From: Telmatospirillum sp.
Lineage (GTDB): Bacteria; Pseudomonadota; Alphaproteobacteria; Rhodospirillales; Magnetospirillaceae
Reading direction: 5' to 3'
Length of the DNA stretch: 32,974 nt
NCBI GenBank assembly: GCA_009712185.1
Contig: WASQ01000076.1
Span: 25,648 to 58,621, forward strand
Shown here: piece by piece, positions 6,561-16,278 of the stretch
Position numbering within the stretch: position 1 is the stretch's first letter
Layout: each line of letters starts with the position of its first letter
Position numbers and translations under genes: made by a program
The notes under the pieces: generated by a model
The model's database searches: none
Seen by the model: the letters and a program-made list of their open reading frames with translations, nothing else
What the model was told of the DNA's origin: nothing

Positions 6561-8288
6561 ATGAACGCCGCAGGTCTTCTGCAAATCATTGTTCATTTCG
6601 TTGTTCTGACCCTGCTTGCCATTCCGCTCGGCTTTTACATGGCCCGGGTTTTTGAGGGAGAGCGCACCGTCGCCTCCATCGTCCTGGGGCCGGTTGAGCG
6701 CGGGATCTACAAGCTCTGCGGCGTCAAACCCGATCAGGAGCAGCACTGGACGGCCTATGCCTTCGGCGTCCTGATGTTCAGCCTGATGGGCATGCTGCTG
6801 ATGTATGTCCTGATGCGCGTGCAGAACCTTCTGCCGCTGAACCCGGCCGGGGAAACGGCCGTCGCGCCGGACCTCGCCTTCAATACCACCGCGAGCTTCA
6901 CCACCAACACCAACTGGCAGAACTATGGTGGCGAAAGCACCATGTCCTATCTCACCCAGATGATGGGCATGACGGTGCACAACTTCACCTCGGCCGCGAC
7001 CGGCATGTCGATCGCCGTGGCCCTGATCCGCGCCTTCACCCGCCGGTCTGTCAGGACCATCGGCAATTTCTATGTCGATCTGGTCCGCTCGTTCCTCTAT
7101 GTCCTGGTGCCGGCGGCCGTGGTGTTCTGCCTGTTCCTGGTCTGGCAGGGGGTGCCGCAGAATTTCGACGCCTATGTCGCTGCGACCACCGTCGAGGGCG
7201 CCCATCAGGTGATCGCCCAGGGACCGGTGGCCTCGCAGGAGGCGATCAAGCTGCTTGGCACCAACGGCGGCGGCTTCTTCAACACCAATTCCGCCCATCC
7301 TTATGAGAATCCGACGGCACTCACCGAACTGTTCGAGGTGGTCGGCCTTCTGGTGATTTCGGCCGGAATGGTGGTGGCCTTCGGTCGCATGATCAAGGAC
7401 AGCCGGCAGGCCCGAGCCATCTATGCCGCTATGGCCCTGATGCTGGCCGTCGGCGTCGGCGTCTGTTACTGGGCGGAAGCGGCGGGGAATCCGGCGGTCT
7501 TCGGTCCGGAGGTGGATGCCGCCGCATCCGACATGGCTCCCGGCGGCAATATGGAGGGCAAGGAGATCCGGTTCGGCATCGCCAACACGGCGATGTTCGC
7601 GGCGGCGACCACCGGGACCTCGACCGGCGCCGTGAATGGCATGCATGACAGCTTCACCCCGATCGGCGGCATGGTCCCGCTGGTCAATATGATGCTGGGC
7701 GAGGTGATCTTCGGCGGCGTCGGCGTCGGTCTGCACGGCATGATCATCTTCGTCATCATCACGGTGTTCATCGCCGGCCTGATGGTCGGGCGGACGCCCG
7801 AATATCTCGGCAAGAAGATGGAATCGCGCGAGGTCAAGCTGGCCGTGCTGTCCATCATCGTGTTCCCGCTGTCGGTGCTGGGACTGGGCGCCCTGGCGGT
7901 GGTGCTGCCCGACGCCCTTCCGGCGATTTCGGCGGCCGGTCCCCATGGCCTGACGGAGGCGATCTACGCCTATACCTCAGCCACCGCCAACAACGGATCG
8001 GCTTTCGGCGGCTTCTCCGCCAACACGCTCTATCACAATACCGCTCTGGCGCTCGCCATGCTGTTCGGCCGCTTCGCGGTCATCGTGCCGACGCTCGCCA
8101 TCGCCGGCGCCATCGCGGGCAAGAAGACCGTGCCTGCCTCCGCCGGCACCTTCCCGACCCACGGCTGGCTGTTCGTCGGCCTTCTGATCGCGGTGATCGT
8201 CGTGGTCGGCGGCCTGACCTTCTTCCCCGTTCTCGCCTTGGGCCCGATCGTCGAGCATCTGTCGCTCGCCGCCGGCAGCCTGTTCTAA
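6561..8288 (+). CDS. kdpA: K+-transporting ATPase potassium-binding subunit KdpA
   Basis: The 575-aa polytopic membrane protein (E. coli KdpA 557 aa) belongs to the superfamily of K+ transporters and channels. It forms the high-affinity K+ selectivity filter and passes K+ towards KdpB. The filter and loop regions are recognisable: [69 protein letters not shown] and [15 protein letters not shown]. The N-terminus ([20 protein letters not shown]) and the C-terminal helix [20 protein letters not shown] are as expected. Start ATG 6561 follows GGAGG at 6551-6555. It is tightly spaced with kdpF (10 bp) and kdpB (10 bp), so one operon is expected, induced under K+ limitation through KdpDE. Confidence 0.98.
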   Translation: MNAAGLLQIIVHFVVLTLLAIPLGFYMARVFEGERTVASIVLGPVERGIYKLCGVKPDQEQHWTAYAFGVLMFSLMGMLLMYVLMRVQNLLPLNPAGETAVAPDLAFNTTASFTTNTNWQNYGGESTMSYLTQMMGMTVHNFTSAATGMSIAVALIRAFTRRSVRTIGNFYVDLVRSFLYVLVPAAVVFCLFLVWQGVPQNFDAYVAATTVEGAHQVIAQGPVASQEAIKLLGTNGGGFFNTNSAHPYENPTALTELFEVVGLLVISAGMVVAFGRMIKDSRQARAIYAAMALMLAVGVGVCYWAEAAGNPAVFGPEVDAAASDMAPGGNMEGKEIRFGIANTAMFAAATTGTSTGAVNGMHDSFTPIGGMVPLVNMMLGEVIFGGVGVGLHGMIIFVIITVFIAGLMVGRTPEYLGKKMESREVKLAVLSIIVFPLSVLGLGALAVVLPDALPAISAAGPHGLTEAIYAYTSATANNGSAFGGFSANTLYHNTALALAMLFGRFAVIVPTLAIAGAIAGKKTVPASAGTFPTHGWLFVGLLIAVIVVVGGLTFFPVLALGPIVEHLSLAAGSLF

Positions 8289-8298
8289 AGGTGTCTCC

Positions 8299-10392
8299 AT
8301 GAGCATCCATCGTCCCAATTCGATTTCGCTCCTCGATCCCGCCATTGCCGGCGAGGCGGTCATCGCCTCGTTCCGCAAGCTCGATCCCCGGGATCTGGTC
8401 AAAAATCCGGTGATGTTCACCACCGGCATCGTCGCCCTGCTGTCCACCATTCTGTTCTGCCGCGACGTTGCGCTGGATCACACCGGGAATATCGCGGTGA
8501 TCGGGCAGATTGCCGCCTGGTTGTGGTTCACCGTGCTGTTCGCCAATTTCGCCGAGGCGGTCGCCGAAGGCCGCGGCAAGGCCCAGGCCGACAGCCTGCG
8601 CAAGACCAAAACGGACACCCGGGCGAAGAAGCTTTCCGGCGCCGATGCCAAAAGCTGGCAGGAGGTCGGCGCCTCCAGCCTCAGGGCCGGCGATCTGGTC
8701 CTGGTCGAGGCCGGGGACATCATCCCGGGCGACGGCGACGTCATCCAGGGCATCGCCACGGTCGATGAATCGGCGATCACCGGCGAATCCGCCCCGGTGA
8801 TCCGGGAAAGCGGCGGCGACCGCTCGGCTGTCACCGGCGGCACCCGTGTCGCGTCGGATCGCATCGTCGTGCGCATCACGGCCGATCCCGGCGAGTCCTT
8901 CCTGGACCGGATGATCGCGCTGGTCGAAGGCGCCAAGCGCCAGAAGACCCCGAACGAGATCGCGCTGACCATTCTGCTGGGCGGGCTGACGCTGATCTTC
9001 CTGATCGTCTGCGTCACCCTGCCGGGCTTTGCCGCCTATTCCGGCGCCGCTCTGCCGGTGGTGTTCCTGATCGCCCTGCTGGTCACCCTGATCCCGACCA
9101 CCATCGGCGGTCTGCTGTCGGCCATCGGCATCGCCGGCATGGATCGGCTGGGGAAGTTCAATGTGATCGCCAAGTCGGGCCGCGCCGGCGAGGCGGCCGG
9201 CGATATCGACGTGCTGCTGCTGGACAAGACCGGCACCATCACCCTTGGCAACCGCCAGGCCAGCGAATTCATCCCCCTGGCCGATGTCAACGAGCGCGAA
9301 CTGGCCGAGGCGGCGTTCCTGGCCTCCCTGTCGGACGAGACTCCGGAGGGGAAATCCATCGTCGCGCTGGCCCGGTCCCGGTTCGGCCTGCAAGAGGTTG
9401 ACGGATCCCACCCGGCCATGACCTTTCAACCGTTCTCGGCCCATACGCGGATGAGCGGCGTCACCTACACCTCGCGGGCCGGGACGACAGACGAGATCCA
9501 GAAGGGCGCCCCGGACGCGGTGATCCGTTGGTCGGCCGCCTGGGCCACGCGGGACGGGGCCGGCCCCGTGGTCGCCGTGCCGCGCGATCTGGCCCAGGCG
9601 GGGGAACGCATCGGCAAGGCCGGCGGCACGCCGCGGGTGGTCGGCAAGAACGGCCGCCTTCTGGGCGCGATCTATCTGAAGGACGTGATCAAGCCCGGCA
9701 TCCGCGAACGGTTCCAGACGTTGCGCAAGATGGGCATCCGCACCGTCATGGTGACGGGCGACAACCCGCTGACCGCGGCCGCCATCGCCGCCGAGGCCGG
9801 TGTCGACGATTTCCTGGCCGAGGCCACGCCCGAAAAGAAGCTGTCGCTGATCCGCGAGGAGCAGGGCAAGGGTCATCTGGTCGCCATGTGCGGCGACGGA
9901 TCCAACGACGCTCCGGCCCTGGCGCAGGCCGACGTCGGCGTCGCCATGAACACCGGAACCCAGGCCGCGCGTGAGGCCGGCAATATGGTGGATCTGGAAA
10001 GCGATCCGACCAAGCTGATCGAGATCGTCATGATCGGCAAGCAGTTGCTGATGAGCCGGGGATCGCTCACCACCTTCTCGATCGCCAATGACGTGGCGAA
10101 ATATTTCGCCATCATTCCGGCGCTGTTCGTCACCGCCTATCCGCAGCTCCAGGCGCTGAACGTCATGCATCTGGCCAGCCCTCAGAGCGCCATCCTGTCG
10201 GCGATCATCTTCAACGCGCTGATCATCATCGCCCTGATCCCGCTGGCCCTGAAAGGCGTCCGCTACAAGCCCGCCGGGGCCGAGGAACTGCTGCGCCGCA
10301 ACCTGTTCATCTATGGCCTGGGCGGTCTTGTGGTGCCGTTCATCGGCATCAAGGCCATCGATATGATCGTCGCCGTTCTGGGCCTGGCCTGA
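8299..10392 (+). CDS. kdpB: K+-transporting ATPase ATP-binding subunit KdpB
   Basis: The 697-aa P-type ATPase subunit (E. coli 682 aa) energises K+ uptake by ATP hydrolysis at the inner membrane. Motifs in order are the actuator-domain TGES (residues 161-164; the Ser matches the regulatory Ser162 of E. coli KdpB), LLDKTGTIT with the phosphorylated Asp309, the nucleotide-domain region [19 protein letters not shown], and the hinge motif [10 protein letters not shown] beginning near residue 532. Membrane segments lie near residues 40-85, 220-270 and in the last 120 residues. The Shine-Dalgarno AAAGGTG overlaps the kdpA stop. No missing catalytic residue is seen. Confidence 0.98.
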   Translation: MSIHRPNSISLLDPAIAGEAVIASFRKLDPRDLVKNPVMFTTGIVALLSTILFCRDVALDHTGNIAVIGQIAAWLWFTVLFANFAEAVAEGRGKAQADSLRKTKTDTRAKKLSGADAKSWQEVGASSLRAGDLVLVEAGDIIPGDGDVIQGIATVDESAITGESAPVIRESGGDRSAVTGGTRVASDRIVVRITADPGESFLDRMIALVEGAKRQKTPNEIALTILLGGLTLIFLIVCVTLPGFAAYSGAALPVVFLIALLVTLIPTTIGGLLSAIGIAGMDRLGKFNVIAKSGRAGEAAGDIDVLLLDKTGTITLGNRQASEFIPLADVNERELAEAAFLASLSDETPEGKSIVALARSRFGLQEVDGSHPAMTFQPFSAHTRMSGVTYTSRAGTTDEIQKGAPDAVIRWSAAWATRDGAGPVVAVPRDLAQAGERIGKAGGTPRVVGKNGRLLGAIYLKDVIKPGIRERFQTLRKMGIRTVMVTGDNPLTAAAIAAEAGVDDFLAEATPEKKLSLIREEQGKGHLVAMCGDGSNDAPALAQADVGVAMNTGTQAAREAGNMVDLESDPTKLIEIVMIGKQLLMSRGSLTTFSIANDVAKYFAIIPALFVTAYPQLQALNVMHLASPQSAILSAIIFNALIIIALIPLALKGVRYKPAGAEELLRRNLFIYGLGGLVVPFIGIKAIDMIVAVLGLA

Positions 10393-10416
10393 CCGGGACG
10401 CGAGGAGAACACCATC

Positions 10417-11031
10417 ATGTTGAAACAGTTCAAACAGTCCCTCCTGGCGACCCTGGTTCTGACGGTGCTGGCCGGACTGGTCTATCCGCTGGCGATGACC
10501 GGCGTCGCCGGCGCCCTGTTCCCGCACCAGGCTCATGGCAGCCTGGTGGAGCGGGATGGCAAGGTGGTGGGATCGGCCCTGATCGGGCAGACCTTCACCA
10601 GCCCCGCCTATTTCCATCCGCGGCCCAGTGCGACCACCGACACCGACCCCAATGATTCAAGCAAGCAGGTGCCGTCGCCTTACAACGCCGCCAGCTCGAA
10701 CGCGTCGAACGCGGCGCCCACCTCCAAGAGCTTCGCGTCCGACGTCGCCGACCGGGTGGCCGCCCTCAAGGCGGAAAACCCGAATGCCCGGGGGCCGATT
10801 CCGGTCGATCTGGTGACGGCGTCGGGCAGTGGTCTCGATCCCGACATCTCGCCGGCCGCCGCCGACTATCAGGTGCCCCGCGTCGCCGCGGCGCGCGGCA
10901 CCGACGAGGCGGCCGTGCGCCGGATCGTCGCCGCGAACACGACCGGCCGGCTTTTCGGTTTTCTGGGGGAGCCCCGGGTCAATGTTCTGGCCCTGAACTT
11001 GGCCCTCGATCAGGAAACAGGCAAACGGTAA
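10417..11031 (+). CDS. kdpC: K+-transporting ATPase subunit KdpC
   Basis: A 204-aa protein (E. coli 190 aa) with one N-terminal membrane helix ([20 protein letters not shown], about residues 9-28) and a periplasmic domain. Family motifs include [39 protein letters not shown] and [18 protein letters not shown]. KdpC binds KdpA and is thought to stabilise the complex or gate K+ access. GAGGAG at 10402-10407 precedes the ATG by nine bases. The middle region ([13 protein letters not shown]) is slightly longer than in E. coli. A 90-bp gap without a clear terminator separates it from kdpD, so read-through into kdpDE is plausible. Confidence 0.96.
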   Translation: MLKQFKQSLLATLVLTVLAGLVYPLAMTGVAGALFPHQAHGSLVERDGKVVGSALIGQTFTSPAYFHPRPSATTDTDPNDSSKQVPSPYNAASSNASNAAPTSKSFASDVADRVAALKAENPNARGPIPVDLVTASGSGLDPDISPAAADYQVPRVAAARGTDEAAVRRIVAANTTGRLFGFLGEPRVNVLALNLALDQETGKR

Positions 11032-11121
11032 AGTCCGGGACGAAGAACGGGAGGACCCTATCATCTCGGACATTCGGGCAGGATTGAGCGGCAGCGCGCG
11101 CGGGCGTACGATCGGTTTCTG

Positions 11122-13830
11122 ATGGCAGACAATGACCGTGAAAACCGGCCGTCGCCCGACGCTCTGCTGGTCGAGGCGCAAAAGGAATCGCGCGGACGCC
11201 TGAAGATCTTTCTGGGGGCCGCGCCGGGCGTCGGTAAAACCTATGCGATGCTGGAGGCCGCTCATGAGCGGCGGAAGGATGGCATTGACGTCGTCATCGG
11301 CGTGGTGGAATCCCATGGCCGGCGTGAAACGGAGAGGCTTGTCCGCGGCCTGACGGTGTTGCCGGCGAAGACGGTCGAATATCGCGGCCGTCTGTTCCAG
11401 GAAATGGACCTGGAGGCCATCCTCGCGCGGCGGCCGCAGCTTGTCCTGGTGGACGAACTGGCGCATACCAACGTGCCGGGGTGTCGTCATATCAAGCGCT
11501 ATCAGGATGTCGACGACATCCTGGCCGCCGGGATCAATGTCTATTCGACCCTCAATATCCAGCATCTGGAAAGTCTGAACGACGTCGTCGAGCGGATTGC
11601 CGGCATCAAGGTGCGCGAAACGCTGCCCGACAGCGTGCTGTCGACCGCCGACGAGATCGAACTGATCGATCTGCCGCCCGAGGATCTGCTGAAACGCCTG
11701 TCCGAGGGCAAGGTCTATGTTCCCGAGCAGGCGCGCCGCGCGGTCAGCAATTTTTTCTCCGCCGGCAATCTGACGGCCCTGCGCGAAATGGCGCTGCGCC
11801 ACGCGGCCGAACGGGGCGACGCGCAGATGCTGAGCTATCGCCGGACGCATGCGATTTCGGGCCCCTGGCCGACGCGCGAACGCATTATCGTCTGTGTCGG
11901 GGACGACACCGCCTCGGCACGGCTGGTGAGGACCGCAAAACGCGTGGCGGAACGCCGTTCCGCCCCCTGGGTGGCGGTTTATGTCGAGACCTCGGGCCAT
12001 AACGACCTGCCCGAGCCGCAGAAGGACCAGATCGCGCAGACCCTGCGTCTGGCGGAACAACTGGGCGGCGAGACGGTGATCCTGCAGGGTGAGGATGTCG
12101 CCGCCGAAGTCGTCGCCTTTGCCCTGGAGCGCAACGCCAGTCAGATCGTGGTCGGCCGGCAGGGGCGCAAATCGTGGCTCCGGCTGCTGACCGGCGGGCG
12201 TTCCGTGACCGACCGCATCCTGGCGCAAAGCGATGCCTTCGACGTGTTGCTGGTCGGCGGCGAGGACGTCGAAAAACCGAACAAGACGTTCGAGACCCGC
12301 AGCCCCGAACAGACGATCCCCTGGCCCAGCTATGCGGTCGCCGCGGTCGGCGTCGGGCTGGCGACCGGACTGGGCAGCCTGATCGATCTCTGGTTGCCGG
12401 TTCCCAACATTTCCGTGACCTTTCTGGTGGCGGTCATGCTGATCGCCATGAAACTGGGGCGGGGGCCGGCGATTTTTGCGTCGGTGGCGAGTTTCCTGTC
12501 CTTCAATTTCTTCTTTACCGAACCGCGTTTTTCCTTCGCGATTTCCGATTCCCAGAACATCCTCACCATCGTCTTCTTCCTGATTTCCGCCATTATCGTC
12601 AGCAACCTGGCAAGCCGGGTGCAGCTTCAGGTCGACGCCTCCAAAACCAGCGCCCGGCGGACCGCCAATCTCTATGAGTTCAGCCGCAAGATCGCGGCGG
12701 GCGCCACGCAGGAAGAGGTGCTGTGGGCGGTGGTCCACCATGTCGCCGCGACGATCCGGGGCAAGTCTCTGGTGCTGTTGCCGGACGGCAACCGGCTGGT
12801 GATCGCCGCCGGCTATCCGCCGGAGGACCAGATCGGCGACAAGGATGCCGCCGCCGCCGACTGGACCTGGGCCAATGGCCGGCCGGCGGGGCGCGGATCG
12901 ACGACGCTGCCGGCGGCCGACTGGCTGTTCCTGCCCCTGAAGACCGCCCGCAGCCCGGTGGGCGTGCTGGGCGTGCAGATGGCGGGGCAGGAGTTCCTGT
13001 CGCCGGAGGACACCCGGCTTCTGGAGGCGCTGGCCGATCAGGCCGCCGTCGCCATCGAGCGGACGACGCTGGTCGCCGATGTCGAGGCGGCGCGGCTGGC
13101 GACGGAGACCGACCGTTTGCGGTCGGCCCTGCTGTCCTCCCTGTCGCACGATCTCAGGACCCCGCTGGTGTCCATCCTGGGAGCGGCCTCCAGCCTGATC
13201 AACTATGGCGAGACCCTGGATGCCAGGGACAGCCGGGATCTTGCCACCACCATCCAGGACGAGGCGGAACGTCTCAACCGCTTCGTTCAGAACCTGCTCG
13301 ACATGACCAAACTGGGATCGGGGGCCCTGAAGCCGAACGCCGATTGGGCCGATCTGCACGATATCGTCCATGGGGCGGTGGAGCGGTCCGACAAGCTGCT
13401 GCGCGGACGCCAGATCAAGGTCGATATCGATCCCAAACTGCCGCTTCTCTGTCTCGATCCGATCCTGATGGAGCAGGTGTTCTTCAATCTTCTCGACAAT
13501 GCCTGCAAATATTCGCCGCCGGGCAGTCTGGTCACGGTCTGGGCGCGGCCGGGAAGGGACCAGGCCCTGATCGAGGTGTGCGACCAGGGCGCCGGTATTC
13601 CCGAGGCCGCCCGGGAAAAGGTCTTCGACATGTTCTATCGGGTCGAGGCCGCCGATTCGCAGAGCGCCGGCACGGGGCTCGGGCTCGCGATCTGCCGGGG
13701 CATCGTCGAGGCCCATGGTGGAAGCATCAAGGCGGAACCCGGGTTGAACGGTGCCGGCACCTGCATCGTCATCCACCTGCCGCTCGGCAATCCGCCCAAA
13801 CTCGATACCGCCGAAGCGGCGGGGGCTTAA
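11122..13830 (+). CDS. kdpD: Sensor histidine kinase KdpD
   Basis: The 902-aa K+-limitation and turgor sensor kinase (E. coli 894 aa) phosphorylates KdpE. Domain order: N-terminal KdpD domain with Walker A GAAPGVGKT (residues 32-40) and Walker B LVLVDELAHTN (about 107-117); a UspA-like domain (about 250-370, with IVVGRQGR); four membrane segments between about 402 and 500; a GAF-type domain (about 520-650); HisKA with SLSHDLRTP, phosphoacceptor His676; and a C-terminal HATPase domain with NLLDNACKYSPPG and GTGLGLAICRGIVEAHGG. Start ATG 11122 gives a normal family N-terminus, although the Shine-Dalgarno is weak. It ends one base before the kdpE Shine-Dalgarno GGA, so kdpD and kdpE are translationally close. 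Confidence 0.97.
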   Translation: MADNDRENRPSPDALLVEAQKESRGRLKIFLGAAPGVGKTYAMLEAAHERRKDGIDVVIGVVESHGRRETERLVRGLTVLPAKTVEYRGRLFQEMDLEAILARRPQLVLVDELAHTNVPGCRHIKRYQDVDDILAAGINVYSTLNIQHLESLNDVVERIAGIKVRETLPDSVLSTADEIELIDLPPEDLLKRLSEGKVYVPEQARRAVSNFFSAGNLTALREMALRHAAERGDAQMLSYRRTHAISGPWPTRERIIVCVGDDTASARLVRTAKRVAERRSAPWVAVYVETSGHNDLPEPQKDQIAQTLRLAEQLGGETVILQGEDVAAEVVAFALERNASQIVVGRQGRKSWLRLLTGGRSVTDRILAQSDAFDVLLVGGEDVEKPNKTFETRSPEQTIPWPSYAVAAVGVGLATGLGSLIDLWLPVPNISVTFLVAVMLIAMKLGRGPAIFASVASFLSFNFFFTEPRFSFAISDSQNILTIVFFLISAIIVSNLASRVQLQVDASKTSARRTANLYEFSRKIAAGATQEEVLWAVVHHVAATIRGKSLVLLPDGNRLVIAAGYPPEDQIGDKDAAAADWTWANGRPAGRGSTTLPAADWLFLPLKTARSPVGVLGVQMAGQEFLSPEDTRLLEALADQAAVAIERTTLVADVEAARLATETDRLRSALLSSLSHDLRTPLVSILGAASSLINYGETLDARDSRDLATTIQDEAERLNRFVQNLLDMTKLGSGALKPNADWADLHDIVHGAVERSDKLLRGRQIKVDIDPKLPLLCLDPILMEQVFFNLLDNACKYSPPGSLVTVWARPGRDQALIEVCDQGAGIPEAAREKVFDMFYRVEAADSQSAGTGLGLAICRGIVEAHGGSIKAEPGLNGAGTCIVIHLPLGNPPKLDTAEAAGA

Positions 13831-13840
13831 GGAACAGACC

Positions 13841-14524
13841 ATGGCACGCATTCTCGTCGTCGACGATGAACCGCAAATCCGCAAATTCCTGCGTATCAGC
13901 CTGGGGGCCAACGGTCACGAGGTGATCGAGGCGCAGACCGCCGACGAGGGGACCGAGGTCGCGAGAACGCGCAGGATCGATCTGGTCATCCTCGATCTCG
14001 GGCTGCCCGACATGGACGGCCAGGAAACCATCAGCGCGATCCGCGAGATCAGCCGCGTCCCGATCATCGTTCTGTCGGTGCGGGCGCAGGAGGTCGACAA
14101 GGTCGAAGCCCTGGACCGCGGCGCCGACGACTATGTGGTGAAGCCTTTCGGCATCGCCGAACTGATGGCCCGGGTCCGTGCCGCGCTTCGTCAGCACGCG
14201 GACGGGCCGGACAGCCCCGATATTCTGTCCATCGGCTGTTTGACGCTGGATTTTTCGCGGCGCGTCGTGACCCGCAACGACCAGGAGCTGCATCTGTCGA
14301 AGCGGGAATATGAACTGCTGCGCTTTCTCGCCTCCAGTCCCGACCATGTGCTGACACACCGCCAGATCCTGAAATCGGTCTGGGGCCCGGCCCATGTCGA
14401 GGACACGGCCTATCTCCGGGTCTATGTCAATCAGTTGCGCCAGAAGCTGGAGGAGGATCCGGCCGCGCCGCGCCTGATCCTGACCGAACCCGGCGTCGGC
14501 TACCGTCTCGCCACCACGGTCTGA
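13841..14524 (+). CDS. kdpE: Response regulator KdpE
   Basis: The 227-aa OmpR/PhoB-type response regulator (E. coli KdpE 225 aa) activates kdpFABC. The receiver domain (1-115) begins MARILVVDDEPQIRKFLRIS and has phosphoacceptor Asp52 in VILDLGLPDMDG, the Thr/Ser switch position in IIVLSVRAQEVDKV and the conserved Lys in DDYVVKPFG. The winged-helix DNA-binding domain (about 130-226) includes LSKREYELLRFLA and VYVNQLRQKLEEDP. ATG 13841 is chosen because AAGGA (13829-13833) sits seven bases upstream and overlaps the kdpD stop. Its end is convergent with the beta-CASP gene. Confidence 0.97.
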   Translation: MARILVVDDEPQIRKFLRISLGANGHEVIEAQTADEGTEVARTRRIDLVILDLGLPDMDGQETISAIREISRVPIIVLSVRAQEVDKVEALDRGADDYVVKPFGIAELMARVRAALRQHADGPDSPDILSIGCLTLDFSRRVVTRNDQELHLSKREYELLRFLASSPDHVLTHRQILKSVWGPAHVEDTAYLRVYVNQLRQKLEEDPAAPRLILTEPGVGYRLATTV

Positions 14525-14540
14525 GCGAAGAGAGAGAAAG

Positions 14541-14596
14541 GGCTCCGGCACGGACGCCGGAGTCCCCGATGACAGTAGCGCAGGCGTCCCTGCCTG
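14541..14596. repeat. Pair of palindromes between convergent kdpE and beta-CASP gene
   Basis: Two hairpins lie back to back: CTCCGGC (14543-14549) with GCCGGAG (14556-14562), loop ACGGAC; and CAGGC (14581-14585) with GCCTG (14592-14596), loop GTCCCT. Neither is followed by a T run, but they could end transcription from both sides. The second resembles in style the palindromes at 24752-24940 (a CGTCC or CATCC centre flanked by GCAGG/CCTGC-like arms), suggesting a dispersed intergenic repeat family. Confidence 0.5.
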
Positions 14597-14609
14597 TGTC
14601 CGTTCCCCG

Positions 14610-16227
14610 CTACCGGCGGCCGCGCAGGACGCTTTCCAGTTGCCGCAACAGCTCCTGGCGATCCTGATCGTTGGTGGCGCCCTGCAGGGTGGCGGCCAGA
14701 TCGATCAGGAACCGGGCCTTCAGATTGTGCCAGTCGGCCTGCATCGCCGCGGCGGCCGGGGCTTCGGCCGGGCCGGACAGCAGGGCCGGGGCGGTGGGCC
14801 CCAGCGGCAGCACCGATCCGATGCCGGGGCGCAGCACCACCGGACGGCCCGGCCGGGCTTCGGCCTCCAGCAGTCCGGCCAGGGCGGCGGTGGCGTCGGG
14901 TTCGCCGTGCGTCAGCAGGATCGCGCGGGCGACCGGTTCGCGGGCGGCGATCCAGGTCAGCAACTCGCGCTGATCGGCGTGGGCGGAATAGACGTCGAGA
15001 TCGCGGATCGTCGCATGGACGCGGATTTCCTCGCCCCGGATGCGCACCGAACCGGCGCCGTCGCGGAGCAGCCGTCCCAGCGTCCCCGCCGCCTGATAGC
15101 CGACCAGCAGCACGGTGCATTCCGGACGCCACAGATTGGCGGTCAGGTGATGGCGGATGCGCCCCGCGTCGCACATGCCGCTGGCCGCCATGATGATCGC
15201 GCCGGAGGTGATGCTGTCCAACCGGCGGGACTCGTCGGGCGTTTCGATGAAGCGGACATTCGATCCGTCGAAGGGCGCGTCGGTGCCGGCCGCCGCCCCC
15301 AGTTCCGCCACATGCCGGCGGAACACGTCGGTGGCGTGAATAGCCAGCGGCGAATCGAGAAATACCGGCACCCGGGCCAGCGCGCCGTCGCGGATGAGCT
15401 GTCCGATGTCGAACAGCAGCTCCTGCGTCCGTTCGATGGCGAACGCCGGAATGATCAGATTGCCGCCGCGCGCGAGCGCCGCCTGGACCTCGGCGGCGAG
15501 CCGCAGGCGCCGGCCGGCCGCGTCGACGCCGTCCCGGCAGCGGTTGCCATAGGTCGATTCGCAGATCAGATAATCGACGCCGGAGGGCGCCTCGGGGGGG
15601 GTGATGCAGGCATTCCGCCGCCGCCCCGAGATCGCCGGAGAACAAAAGGCGGGTTTCCGCTCCGCCGCTCCCGCCGGATCCCGGCTCCGTTCCCTCCGCG
15701 GTCAGCAGGATTTCGATGGAGGCGGCCCCCAGGATGTGGCCGGCGGGCCAGAACCGGGCGTGGATGCCGGGCAGCGGAGAGGTCCATTCGCCGAAGGGAA
15801 CGCTGCCGGTCTGGCGCAGCGACCGTTCCGCGTCCTCGCGGGTGTAGATCGGTTCGACCGGCGCCCCGCCCCGGCGGTGCAGGCGCTGGTTCAGATGCAG
15901 CACCTCCGATTCCTGGATGTAGCCGGAGTCGGGCAGCATATAGGTCAGCAGGTCCCGGGTCGCCTCGGTGGCGAGGACGGGGCCGGTGTAGCCCGCCTTC
16001 ACCAGTTTCGGGATCAGGCCGCTGTGATCGATGTGGGCGTGGGTCAGCAGGACCGCGCCGATGTCGCCCGGGGTGAAGGGAAAGGGCTGGTAGTTCAGCT
16101 CCTTCAGGGTTTTCGGCCCCTGGAACATGCCGCAATCGATCAGAAGGCGCTGGCCGTTGTGGACGATGAGATAGGAGGAGCCGGTCACGGTGCCGGCGGC
16201 TCCGAGGAAGGTCAGCGTCGATGTCAT
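14610..16227 (-). pseudogene. Frameshifted MBL-fold beta-CASP metallo-hydrolase
   Basis: An RNase J/CPSF73-like metallo-beta-lactamase protein, probably an RNA-processing nuclease. The N-terminal part (16227 to about 15602) has the fold signature LTHAHIDHSG (His63, His65, Asp67, His68) and ends FSGDLGAAAECLHHPP. The frame is then lost at a run of eight C (coding strand; 15594-15601). Removing one C restores an unbroken 538-aa protein that continues EAPSGVDYLICESTYGNR and includes the beta-CASP motifs VPVFLDSPLAIHATDVF, IIMAASGMCDAGRIRHH and DVYSAHADQRELL, ending at TAG 14610. Everything after the break is well conserved in reading frame, so sequencing error or recent slippage is more likely than decay. 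AGGGAG precedes the ATG by nine bases. It lies 51 bp after the AceE-like gene, in a probable operon. Confidence 0.88.
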
Positions 16228-16278
16228 GCGGTCCGTCTCCCTGTGCTGTTTGCTTTTTTGGGAAGGAGGCGCCGACGG

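Noticed and set aside
6507-13911. Very long antisense frames over kdpA, kdpB and kdpD (6507-7946, 8080-10617, 10657-13911)
   Set aside because: All are Gly/Arg/Gln/His/Asp-rich mirror images of well-conserved kdp genes.
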